Source: Candidatus Moraniibacteriota bacterium (GTDB lineage: Bacteria; Patescibacteriota; Minisyncoccia; Moranbacterales; GCA-2747515). Taken from it: a DNA stretch of 11,802 nt. Position 1 is the first letter of the stretch. Every line of letters begins with the position of its first letter. Below, piece after piece: positions 1 to 6,387 of this stretch. The notes under the pieces are model-generated. The model saw only the letters and a list, made by a program, of their open reading frames with translations. It did not search any database and was not told the DNA's origin. Where the stretch lies: assembly GCA_027069365.1 (NCBI GenBank), contig JALXES010000102.1, forward strand, positions 1-11,802, given 5' to 3'. Both the position numbers and the translations under genes were made by a program.

Positions 1-2207
1 GCAATATCCTGATCCAAATCGGCAACGAAGCCGACGATCCGGACACTGTCCCAAGCACGGTGACCGCAGAACAGTTGCGACAGATTGAGCCGATGGTCAC
101 CGGTGTGGACGACAACAACGAACAGGCATACCGCGACTACATTGACACACATCCGGGTGAGTTCTCCTCACCGGCAACGCAGGAGGAAGTGCAAAACATG
201 GTGAACAAGGTCAACGCCGCACAGACACTGCTGCAGAACATCGGCATTGACGCAGACAACGGCAACAACGCCAACACACCCACCATGACTGCCGATGACC
301 TGAACAACATCACCGGCGTCTCCGGCGCCATCGCTGCGAACGAACAGGCATACCGCGACTACATCGTAACACACCCTGATGCCTTCTCCTCACCGGCAAC
401 ACCTGCGGAAGTTCAGGCGATGATTGATGCGGTGAATACATCGCAGGGCATTCTTGCGCAAATCGGCAACGAAGCCGACGATCCGGACACTGTCCCAAGC
501 ACGGTGACCGCAGAACAGTTGCGACAGATTGAGCCGACGGTCACCGGTGTGGACGACAACAACGAACAGGCATACCGCGACTACATTGACACACATCCGG
601 GGGAGTTCTCCTCACCGGCAACGCAGGAGGAAGTGCAGAACATGATTGGCGCAGTAAATGCAGAACAAGCAGGGTTGAAGGAGGTTGTTGAAGACATTGC
701 CGGTAATAGTAACGGCGCTATTGTTACTGCGCAACAGCTCAATGCTATTACCGGTGTGTCTGGCGCCAAGGCCGGCACCGACTACTCCAAAGCGCTGGAG
801 GCTGCGCAGCACACTAGTCCATCCGGCTACGAAGATCCGTCCAACCCGACGCCGGCAGAGATCCAAAAAGTCATTGATGCGGTCAACGCCGGACCGGACA
901 CTGATGATGACGGAGTTCCCAATGGCATGGATAGCGATGATGACGATGATGGCATTTCCGACATTGATGAAAATACCGGACCAAACAACGGTGACGGTGA
1001 TGGTGACGGTGTGCCGGATGCTGTGCAGCAGAATGTCTCAGCGGCAATGAATCCGGCAACGGGCGCATACGCAACGCTGAAGTCAGCAGGTGCAGACTGT
1101 ACATTCATCACTGTACACCGCTTCGTTACCGAGGAGAGTTTGCCAACGCAGGATTCATCGGCAACTTACCCGGTCGGCTTGGCAGACTTCCAGTTGCGCT
1201 GCAGCGCTGCCGGTCAAGCGGCGGACGTGGTCATCTACTATGACAAGCAGTATGACACGAGCGAGTGGGTATGGCGTAAGTACAACACTACAGCGCAGAC
1301 ATACGCAACTGTCTCCGGCGTTACCTTTGGCACGGCAACGGTTGGTGGTAAGACTGTAACAACAGCGCGATTTACAGTTACGGACGGTGACAGTGCAACG
1401 GATGAGGATGGCGTGGCAGATAGCGTAATCAACGACCCATCCGGTCCGGCAATTATTACAGGAGACCCGATTATACTCAAGAAACCATCTGGTATCGATA
1501 TCTCATGTTCTGCTAATGGAAAGGCGCGTCTTACATGGGAAAAGATTAAAGGTGATGCAGAAGGTGTCAAAATTCACCGTAAACAAGATGGTGGTGCATG
1601 GCAAATGGTCAAGACAATCAAGGGACACAGGAAACATAAGTATACAGATCACGGATTAATATCCGGTACAACATACTACTATCGTATTCGTGCTTATGCA
1701 GATAATGAGCGAGGAAAATTTTCCAAGAAGGTATCATGTACCGTTCCGCAAAAGAACACTTCATGGGTTTCACGTGTATTTACAAGCATTGCGGGTCGTG
1801 ATGACTACAGACTAGCATCTACGGGAGATGGTATTGAGAACAGAGAGGACAGAAGTGGTGTATCACAGAGTGAAGTGAAAACCGGCACAAATGCGCTGAA
1901 AGAGGTTCGCGGGATAGTATCTCGAGAACATACTATACCACAACCACCTCATGCACAGAAACAGCGTGTTACAGCGGAGTGCAAGTCATTTCACTGGTTA
2001 TTGTGGGTAGTCATTCTTCTGTTGCTTTGCGTCGGTATCATCCTTGTGAACACGCTCACAGCAACTATGGTAAGCATGCTCATTGGCACACTGTCTTGGT
2101 GGTTCTTTGATCAATGTCATACACATTGGTGGATGCCGGTTATCCTTGTTGCTGTAGTTATCATTTATATGCTGACTCGCTTTTGGTGGCGAAGTAGCGA
2201 TAAATAA
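1..2207 (+). CDS. Repeat-containing surface protein, choice-of-anchor U-type and FN3 domains, membrane-anchored C-terminus (5' end cut off)
   Basis: The frame is open from the window edge (first full codon at 3), so the true start lies upstream. The GTG at 60 is only an internal codon of a repeat. Order seen: repeats of ~74 residues (63-887) with the core NEQAYRDYI and FSSPAT followed by EVQxM; an Asp-rich linker of thrombospondin type 3/calcium-binding style (897-1031, DTDDDGVPNGMD and similar); a domain matching the choice-of-anchor U pattern (about 1032-1451, with YPVGL, WRKY and DGVADSVINDPSGPA); a fibronectin III domain (about 1485-1751); a polar linker; then two or three hydrophobic segments (about 1995-2060, 2055-2117, 2130-2189) and the tail RFWWRSSDK. 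No LPXTG motif is seen. The likely role is a cell-surface or adhesion protein held in the membrane by its C-terminus. The ligand is unknown. Base composition turns more AT-rich after about 1452. Domain names rest on recalled family patterns. Confidence 0.85.
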   Translation, partial: NILIQIGNEADDPDTVPSTVTAEQLRQIEPMVTGVDDNNEQAYRDYIDTHPGEFSSPATQEEVQNMVNKVNAAQTLLQNIGIDADNGNNANTPTMTADDLNNITGVSGAIAANEQAYRDYIVTHPDAFSSPATPAEVQAMIDAVNTSQGILAQIGNEADDPDTVPSTVTAEQLRQIEPTVTGVDDNNEQAYRDYIDTHPGEFSSPATQEEVQNMIGAVNAEQAGLKEVVEDIAGNSNGAIVTAQQLNAITGVSGAKAGTDYSKALEAAQHTSPSGYEDPSNPTPAEIQKVIDAVNAGPDTDDDGVPNGMDSDDDDDGISDIDENTGPNNGDGDGDGVPDAVQQNVSAAMNPATGAYATLKSAGADCTFITVHRFVTEESLPTQDSSATYPVGLADFQLRCSAAGQAADVVIYYDKQYDTSEWVWRKYNTTAQTYATVSGVTFGTATVGGKTVTTARFTVTDGDSATDEDGVADSVINDPSGPAIITGDPIILKKPSGIDISCSANGKARLTWEKIKGDAEGVKIHRKQDGGAWQMVKTIKGHRKHKYTDHGLISGTTYYYRIRAYADNERGKFSKKVSCTVPQKNTSWVSRVFTSIAGRDDYRLASTGDGIENREDRSGVSQSEVKTGTNALKEVRGIVSREHTIPQPPHAQKQRVTAECKSFHWLLWVVILLLLCVGIILVNTLTATMVSMLIGTLSWWFFDQCHTHWWMPVILVAVVIIYMLTRFWWRSSDK
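15..200 (+). repeat. Direct DNA repeat, copy 1 (186 bp)
   Basis: This stretch recurs at 459-644 with only three mismatches seen by eye: ATG versus ACG in the codon at 93-95, GGT versus GGG near 162, and CAA versus CAG near 192. The copies are 444 bp apart, exactly 148 codons, so the repeated genetic unit is an A+B protein dimer. Confidence 0.9.
63..887 (+). repeat. Array of four ~74-residue protein repeats, alternating types A/B
   Basis: Units are A 63-287 (75 codons), B 288-506 (73), C 507-725 (73, nearly identical to A in its first two thirds) and D 726-887 (divergent and shortened). A and C begin TAEQLRQIEP; B and D begin TADDLNNITGVSGA and TAQQLNAITGVSGA. All share a Pro-Ala-Thr/Pro element followed by E(V/I)Q and a closing VN. 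Codons 3-59 match the tail of a B unit, so the array continues upstream. The fold is not recognised with certainty. The Asp/Asn/Gln-rich, Cys-free sequence suits an extracellular stalk. Confidence 0.85.
459..644 (+). repeat. Direct DNA repeat, copy 2 (186 bp)
   Basis: Second copy of the 15-200 sequence. Similarity stops sharply after the CAGAACATG at its end: copy 1 continues GTGAACAAG and copy 2 continues ATTGGCGCA. This indicates recent duplication or gene conversion limited to this block. Confidence 0.9.
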
Positions 2208-2255
2208 TCGTTTTAAGTGCTTCCACATAATAACTTAGACATAATTTTAAATATG

Positions 2256-2289
2256 AAAAAAGCCCCGGGTGCTCAGATGAGCCCGGGGC
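2256..2289 (-). terminator. Intrinsic terminator of the DksA-like gene
   Basis: Arms GCCCCGGG (2262-2269) and CCCGGGGC (2282-2289) pair perfectly. Inside them CTC/GAG extends the stem past a 2-nt bulge, with loop AGAT. The six As at 2256-2261 are the U tract on the minus strand. There is no T run on the plus side, so it serves minus-strand transcripts, ending 18 nt past the stop of the gene at 2307. Confidence 0.88.
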
Positions 2290-2306
2290 GGGGTGGATGG
2301 TGGGAG

Positions 2307-2702
2307 TTACGTCATGGCGCCAGTTATTGCCGGTGCCGATGGCGCATATTGTTGCGCACGGCGTTCGCGACGCTCCTGACATGGTGCGCAGCAACAGGTC
2401 CATGGTATTGCTGCGATGCGCTCCGGTGGTATTTCAGTTCCGCAGTCTTCGCAGAGACCGGCGTTCGGTGATTGAAGGCGTGTAATGACATGCTCCAGGC
2501 GCTCGGCACGCTCTGTCAACAGAATCATACGATTGATGGCGCTATTGATGTCGGCAACCATCGTTGCGGTATCTGATGCGTCACCAGGTTGTCCGTCTCT
2601 GGTATTCTTGATAGCAGCATTTAGCTGTTTCAACTCTTGCAATACCTCGGACTGTTCTTGAATGATATTGTTGAGGACTTCAACTTGCTGTGAGAAATTC
2701 AT
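2307..2702 (-). CDS. DksA/TraR-type C4 zinc-finger protein
   Basis: 131 residues. Residues 1-35 and about 46-78 are heptad-like, charged helices. They are joined by a turn carrying D41-A-S-D44-T-A46, which fits the DxxDxA coiled-coil tip motif of DksA and TraR. The zinc finger is C84-x2-C87-x17-C105-x2-C108 within GLCEDCGTEIPPERI and IPW, the family pattern. A short Arg-rich and Ala/Pro tail follows. It is shorter than DksA (about 150) and longer than TraR (about 73), with a short first helix. By family, such proteins enter the RNA polymerase secondary channel and alter initiation, often with ppGpp; binding here is inferred. The start is supported by AAGGAG six bases upstream. The gene is divergent from the glycosyltransferase cluster and has its own terminator. 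Zinc-finger family membership is firm; the exact subfamily is not. Confidence 0.85.
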   Translation of the reverse strand: MNFSQQVEVLNNIIQEQSEVLQELKQLNAAIKNTRDGQPGDASDTATMVADINSAINRMILLTERAERLEHVITRLQSPNAGLCEDCGTEIPPERIAAIPWTCCCAPCQERRERRAQQYAPSAPAITGAMT

Positions 2703-2708
2703 CTTTAA

Positions 2709-2714
2709 CTCCTT
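2709..2714 (-). promoter_or_regulatory. Shine-Dalgarno site of the DksA-like gene
   Basis: AAGGAG on the minus strand, six bases before the ATG at 2702. It is one of the few strong ribosome binding sites in this window. The hairpin at 2715-2728 abuts it directly on the 5' side of the mRNA, so folding there could affect translation. Confidence 0.75.
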
Positions 2715-2737
2715 GGGCCGCTGGGCCCATTTTTTTT
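2715..2737 (+). terminator. Plus-strand intrinsic terminator in the leader of the DksA-like gene
   Basis: GGGCC (2715-2719), loop GCTG, GGCCC (2724-2728), then A and eight Ts (2730-2737). The layout is a classical factor-independent terminator for plus-strand transcripts. The only plus-strand gene before it is the surface protein ending at 2207, so read-through from there would run antisense across the DksA-like gene and stop here. The five-pair stem is short but all G-C. Confidence 0.65.
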
Positions 2738-2755
2738 GAAAAAACGTGGGTTCGT

Positions 2756-2782
2756 GTATTTTTCACATTGTGTGAAAAATAC
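2756..2782. promoter_or_regulatory. 27-nt near-perfect palindrome, operator-like
   Basis: Arms GTATTTTTCACA and TGTGAAAAATAC give 12 pairs around a 3-nt centre. It lies about 54 nt upstream of the DksA-like start codon on that gene's leader side. The AT-rich symmetric form suits a dimeric repressor site, possibly autoregulatory. As RNA it would be a 12-bp hairpin without a useful U tract. Binding is inferred. Confidence 0.55.
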
Positions 2783-2948
2783 TCCTCTACTGTGGCACAG
2801 AATAGGGAGGTGTGTCAAGGATGTGACTTGAATTCCCACCTGAAACGCACTAAATGCTTTTGATACAGGACCACCCAGTCAAAAACAAATTTCTTTCATC
2901 ATTTCCGCAGGCACACATTAGTGTGATAGCATGTGCTGGCGATGCCAC

Positions 2949-3028
2949 ACACCCTTTTGTCTAGGAAAACGTCATGAGCCGACCGACCGTCCTTGGTCGG
3001 CCGTGCGTTTTATCTGACAAAAGGGTGT
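2949..3028. other. 80-nt nested stem-loop, candidate small RNA or miniature mobile element
   Basis: Outer arms ACACCCTTTTGTC (2949-2961) and GACAAAAGGGTGT (3016-3028) match perfectly over 13 bp. Across a 4x4 internal loop, AAAACG (2966-2971) pairs with CGTTTT (3006-3011). GCCGACC (2978-2984) pairs with GGTCGGC (2995-3001) at the tip. The three nested stems make one rod-like hairpin. I do not recognise an SRP RNA, 6S, tmRNA or RNase P signature. No target-site duplication was seen at its ends. Confidence 0.6.
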
Positions 3029-3068
3029 ATGGGGGAGCAATTAGTAAGAAGTACGAGGTTCTAAATCA

Positions 3069-3102
3069 AATTCAGGACGACGTGCCGGGAATTCAGGACG
3101 AC
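3069..3102 (+). repeat. Tandem 13-bp direct repeat, 21-bp period
   Basis: AATTCAGGACGAC occurs at 3069-3081 and 3090-3102, start to start 21 bp, two helical turns. It sits 45-78 bp upstream of the first glycosyltransferase start. Same-face spacing next to a start suggests a protein binding site, but no known motif is recognised. Confidence 0.6.
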
Positions 3103-3146
3103 AAAGAGTAGACGTTTGGGGTCGGAGGCGGTAGACTGAGGAATAT

Positions 3147-4331
3147 ATGGCACAGTCTCAGAAATCACCACATACACAGAACGACGCGGTCATTGCGATT
3201 GATGCATCGCGGTCTTTTGTGCATGAGCGCACGGGAATTGAGGAATATGCATATCAGCTCGTGAAACACCTGCGTGCGCCACTGCGTGATGCGCATGTCG
3301 TGCTGTACGTGCGGTTTGCCGGTGTGGCGGCGCGCAATCCGCGTGCGTGGATCCAAGAGCACTTCTTTGTATTGCCGGATGCGTGGGAGGTGCGCGTGGT
3401 CACATTGCGGCGCGCATGGACGCAAGTGGGGCTTGCGTTTTCAATGTGGCGCGATCGCCCCGATGCACTCTTGGTGCCGGCGCACACGGTGCCGTGGGTG
3501 CACCCGCGCAATACGGTGGTGGTTGTGCACGGGCTGGAGTATGAGGTGACACCGCAGGCGTACAGTGTGTGGGCGCGGTGGTATATGCGCACGACGATCC
3601 GGCTGTCGTGCCGGTGGGCGCGGCGGATTATTACGGTGAGTGAAAACACGCAGCGCGATGTTGCGCGTCTGTACGGCATTGTGCCGGCGAAAATGCGCGT
3701 GGTGTACGAGGGCGTCAATGCGGCGCCGCCGGCAAGCGCGCGGGATGCGGCCGTGGTGGTTGCGCGCGTTGGTGATGCGCCGTACTTTTTCTTTGTGGGG
3801 CGCCTGGAGGAGCGCAAGAACATCGCACGCGTTGTTGCGGCGTTTGATGCGTTCAAGGCGCGCACGGGTCTGCCGCACAAACTGGTGCTTGCCGGCTCTC
3901 GCGCCTATGGGTACGCGCGTGTAGCGGCGGCGCGTGCGCGTGCGCGGTACGCGTCAGACATCGTAGAGACGGGGTTTGTCAGCGATGAGGAGAAGTGGGC
4001 ACTGATGCGCGGCGCAACGGCGTTTGTCTTCCCGACGCTCTACGAGGGATTTGGGCTGCCGGTGCTGGAAGCGCAGAGCGTGGGTGTGCCGGTTGTTACG
4101 AGTGATGCATCATCGTTGCCGGAAGTTGTCGGCACAGGCGCTCACAAAAGCGCGCTCCTCGTGGATCCGACAGACACAGCGGCAATCAGCGCGGCGCTGG
4201 AGCGCCTCGCCACCGATGATGCGCTGCGGCATGATATAATAGCCAGAGGTCACGCGAACCTCGTGCGGTTCAGCTGGGGGCGATGCGCACGCGAGGTTGC
4301 GGCGTGTATTGGGGAAGGAATAACGATGTGA
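3147..4331 (+). CDS. GT4-family glycosyltransferase
   Basis: 394 residues, GT-B fold type. The N-terminal half shows the acceptor-side pattern RTGIEEYAYQLVKHL (28-42) and IITVSENTQRDVARLYG (161-177), common in GT4 enzymes. The C-terminal nucleotide-sugar half has VGRLEERKN (218-226) and PTLYEGFGLPVLEA, whose E300 and E308 form the EX7E motif of retaining GT4 transferases. By family it moves a sugar, often mannose or glucose, from a nucleotide sugar to a lipid- or polysaccharide-linked acceptor at the inner face of the membrane. Donor and acceptor are unknown. ATG 3147 has TGAGGA at 3137-3142. It leads a close cluster: stop at 4331, next start at 4335. Codons are GC-rich except an ATA-ATA-GCC-AGA patch near the 3' end that coincides with a promoter-like site. 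Confidence 0.88.
   Translation: MAQSQKSPHTQNDAVIAIDASRSFVHERTGIEEYAYQLVKHLRAPLRDAHVVLYVRFAGVAARNPRAWIQEHFFVLPDAWEVRVVTLRRAWTQVGLAFSMWRDRPDALLVPAHTVPWVHPRNTVVVVHGLEYEVTPQAYSVWARWYMRTTIRLSCRWARRIITVSENTQRDVARLYGIVPAKMRVVYEGVNAAPPASARDAAVVVARVGDAPYFFFVGRLEERKNIARVVAAFDAFKARTGLPHKLVLAGSRAYGYARVAAARARARYASDIVETGFVSDEEKWALMRGATAFVFPTLYEGFGLPVLEAQSVGVPVVTSDASSLPEVVGTGAHKSALLVDPTDTAAISAALERLATDDALRHDIIARGHANLVRFSWGRCAREVAACIGEGITM
4232..4240 (+). promoter_or_regulatory. Extended -10 promoter inside the first glycosyltransferase
   Basis: TGATATAAT (4232-4240) is a perfect TGN plus TATAAT. The -35 position (ACCGAT, 4212-4217) is poor, which is typical of extended -10 promoters. A start near 4247 would give the second glycosyltransferase a leader of about 90 nt. 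The site forces the codons ATA, ATA and AGA in a gene that otherwise prefers ATC/ATT and CGC/CGT. Confidence 0.45.
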
Positions 4332-4334
4332 TCT

Positions 4335-5498
4335 ATGGAACATTGTGATCAGAAACGTGTAGCGATTGTGCATGACTTCTTGCTCTATCCCGGTGGGGCG
4401 GAGAAGGTATTGGTGGAAATAATGGCGTTGTTTCCGCATGCGCCAATTTTTACGTTACTCTATGACAAAGAGGGCATCTCACCGCTGGCGGAGCACTTTC
4501 GCGGTCGGCGTATTCACACGTCGTTTTTGCAGCGCCTACCATGGTGGATGCACCGGCACACAAAATGGCTCGCGCCACTGTTGCCAACGGCACCGGAGGT
4601 GTTTGACTTGCGCGACTACGATGTGGTGATTTCATCATCCGGCGCGTGGAGCAAGGGCATCGTCACGCGCGTCTCCACAGTGCACGTGGCGTACGTGCAC
4701 TCGCCAATGCGCTTTGTATGGGATGAGAACATTCGCTACGCACAGCAGCGCACCGGCAGGCGTGAGCCGGGTATCCTCCTGCGCTGGCTGTTGTCATACT
4801 TGCGCGTATGGGACTTTGAAGCGGCGCAGCGACCGGACGTGCTGCTGGCAAATTCGCAGTACACGGCGCAGCGCATCGCGAAGTTCTATCGCCGTGATGC
4901 GCGCGTCGTCTATCCGCCGGTACGTATCACAGAGCCGGAGGGGGCTGTGACCACGGGAGAGTACTTCCTGACGGTGGCGCGCCTGTCGGAGTACAAGAAT
5001 GTGACGATGATTGTGGACGTGTGCACGCGCCTGGAGCTGCCGCTGGTGGTCATTGGGACGGGGCGACTCTTGCGCACCCTGTGCCGGCGCGCCGGCAGGA
5101 CGGTGCGTGTGCTTGGCTACCAGGATGACGCGACGCTTGCGCGTTTTTACCGTGAGGCACGAGCGCTGATTTTTGGTGGTGAAGAAGATTTTGGGTTGGT
5201 AATGGCGGAAGCGCTGGCGCACGGCACACCGGTGATTGCCTATGGGCGCGGTGGTGCGCAGGAAATCGTCCAGCCGGGCGTGACGGGGGAGCTGTTCTAT
5301 GCGCAGACACCGGAGGTAATGGCGGACGGTATCCGGCGGTTTTTGGAGCGCGAGCGTGCAGGAGGTTACGACGCGGCGGCGATGCGTGCACGCGCGGCAC
5401 AGTTTAGTGCCACAGCCTTTCGCAGTGGACTGCGAGATGCTGTGGAGGATGCGCTGCGCGCACAAAAGGAACGTCACACACACATACGTATTCTATGA
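4335..5498 (+). CDS. GT4-family glycosyltransferase, mannosyltransferase-like
   Basis: 387 residues. The N-terminus reads RVAIVHDFLLYPGGAEKVL (8-26), the usual opening of WbaZ-like mannosyl/glycosyltransferases. It continues with AYVHSPMRFVWD (119-130), LLANSQYTAQRI (170-181), YFLTVARLSEYKN (210-222) and GGEEDFGLVMAEALAHGTPV (281-300), where E284 and E292 are the EX7E pair. The role is probably a second sugar transfer in the same surface glycan or glycolipid pathway as the preceding gene; the sugars are not deducible. ATG 4335 is the first in-frame start after the preceding stop in the same frame. The only purine-rich site (AAGGAA, 4315-4320) is 14 nt away, so initiation may rely on coupling. 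The stop overlaps the next start as ATGA. Confidence 0.87.
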   Translation: MEHCDQKRVAIVHDFLLYPGGAEKVLVEIMALFPHAPIFTLLYDKEGISPLAEHFRGRRIHTSFLQRLPWWMHRHTKWLAPLLPTAPEVFDLRDYDVVISSSGAWSKGIVTRVSTVHVAYVHSPMRFVWDENIRYAQQRTGRREPGILLRWLLSYLRVWDFEAAQRPDVLLANSQYTAQRIAKFYRRDARVVYPPVRITEPEGAVTTGEYFLTVARLSEYKNVTMIVDVCTRLELPLVVIGTGRLLRTLCRRAGRTVRVLGYQDDATLARFYREARALIFGGEEDFGLVMAEALAHGTPVIAYGRGGAQEIVQPGVTGELFYAQTPEVMADGIRRFLERERAGGYDAAAMRARAAQFSATAFRSGLRDAVEDALRAQKERHTHIRIL

Positions 5499-6385
5499 AC
5501 ATCATCGGGCACCACGCTGTGCGCACACGCCTTGACCACATACTGACGACAGGTGCTGTTGCGCACGCCTATATATTTGTTGGGCCGGCGCACGTTGGCA
5601 AGACGACTGTGGCGCATGCCTTTGCATCGGCGCTGGTTATGGGACGCACGACGTGCACGGAGCGCATCACGCACCCGGACATACAGATTATCAGTCCGGA
5701 GCATGTCACAACGAAGCATGGTCGTGTGCGCACGAAAGATATTGGCGTGGAAACGGCACGGGCAATCGCAGTGGATGCAATGACGACACCGCTGAGTGGT
5801 GTGCGGCGCGTGATTATCGTGACGGAGGCGGAGTATTTGACTGTTGCGGCACAAAACGCATTGCTCAAGACGCTGGAAGAGCCGGCGGCACAGACGGTGC
5901 TCATCATGACAGCTGTCCACGAAGGGCGACTGCTGCCAACCGTGCGCTCACGCATGCAGCGCGTAAGTCTGCCACGCGTGGCAGAGGCGCAGATGGCAAC
6001 GGCCGCGGCAGAGATGTTTGATGACGCAACGGTACGTGCGGATGTGCTTGTGGCCGCGCATGGGTGCCCGGGTATTATGGTGCGGTGCGCGGCAGATGAC
6101 GATGTGCGGGCATGGTACAGTGCGATGGTGCGTGATGCGCATGTGCTTCCGGACATGAGTCGTGCGCAAAAGATTGCCTATGCCGGCGAGAGCGCGCGGG
6201 ACGTGGCACGTCTGCAGCAAGCGCTCATCGTGTGGATGCACGTGTGGCGCGCGCAATTGTATGCGGGGGATACCTCACGTGCGCAGATGCTCGCAGCCGC
6301 ACACGCGGCGCTGACGGCACTGGAGCAGACAAACGCACAGCCACGTCTTGTGCTGGAGCACATGTTATTGACATTGACAGAGTGA
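5495..6385 (+). CDS. holB: DNA polymerase III delta' subunit (clamp loader)
   Basis: 296 residues. Walker A is GPAHVGKTT (30-38). The Walker B region is RRVIIVTEAEYLT (104-116). QNALLKTLEEP (120-130) and RSRMQRV (151-157) are sensor elements shared by tau/gamma and delta'. The protein ends after the lid and a weakly conserved helical part, shorter than full DnaX and like delta'. By family it is the stator of the clamp loader that opens and loads the beta sliding clamp. The zinc module of classical delta' is reduced: only one Cys (C54) remains where four are usual. The Cys of the SRC motif is Met. The start overlaps the previous stop by 4 nt (ATGA), implying translational coupling. A divergent AAA+ paralogue is possible, but delta' fits best. 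Confidence 0.82.
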   Translation: MNIIGHHAVRTRLDHILTTGAVAHAYIFVGPAHVGKTTVAHAFASALVMGRTTCTERITHPDIQIISPEHVTTKHGRVRTKDIGVETARAIAVDAMTTPLSGVRRVIIVTEAEYLTVAAQNALLKTLEEPAAQTVLIMTAVHEGRLLPTVRSRMQRVSLPRVAEAQMATAAAEMFDDATVRADVLVAAHGCPGIMVRCAADDDVRAWYSAMVRDAHVLPDMSRAQKIAYAGESARDVARLQQALIVWMHVWRAQLYAGDTSRAQMLAAAHAALTALEQTNAQPRLVLEHMLLTLTE

Positions 6386-6387
6386 GT

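Larger units (their letters stand above)
2703..3146. other. Structured divergent intergenic region, no gene
   Basis: This 444-nt gap separates the minus-strand DksA-like gene from the plus-strand glycosyltransferase cluster. It contains a plus-strand terminator, a 27-nt palindrome, a nested ~80-nt stem-loop and a tandem 13-bp repeat, listed separately. I see no ORF with coding character. An 11-codon ATG frame at 3029-3064 is too short to credit. A TTGACA on the minus strand (2813-2818) has no convincing -10 partner, and no clear promoter could be fixed for either flanking gene. Confidence 0.7.

Noticed and set aside
15..887. Tandem repeats considered as a CRISPR array
   Set aside because: Units are over 180 bp, stay in frame and encode a coherent protein repeat. 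There are no short repeats with unique spacers.
3029..3064. 11-codon ATG frame after the stem-loop
   Set aside because: Too short to support, no ribosome binding site and no coding signal beyond the absence of a stop.
3254..3880. 208-residue minus-strand frame
   Set aside because: Antisense to the first glycosyltransferase. Arg/Thr/Ser-rich shadow composition and no domain.
6368..6379. Two adjacent TTGACA hexamers at the end of holB
   Set aside because: No -10-like hexamer lies 16-18 bp downstream of either, so they are not supported as promoters.
6232..6387. Upstream ATG start for the ftsQ-like protein
   Set aside because: It would overlap holB by more than 150 nt. The added residues look like shadow sequence, and the ATG at 6388 gives the expected basic tail plus membrane helix.
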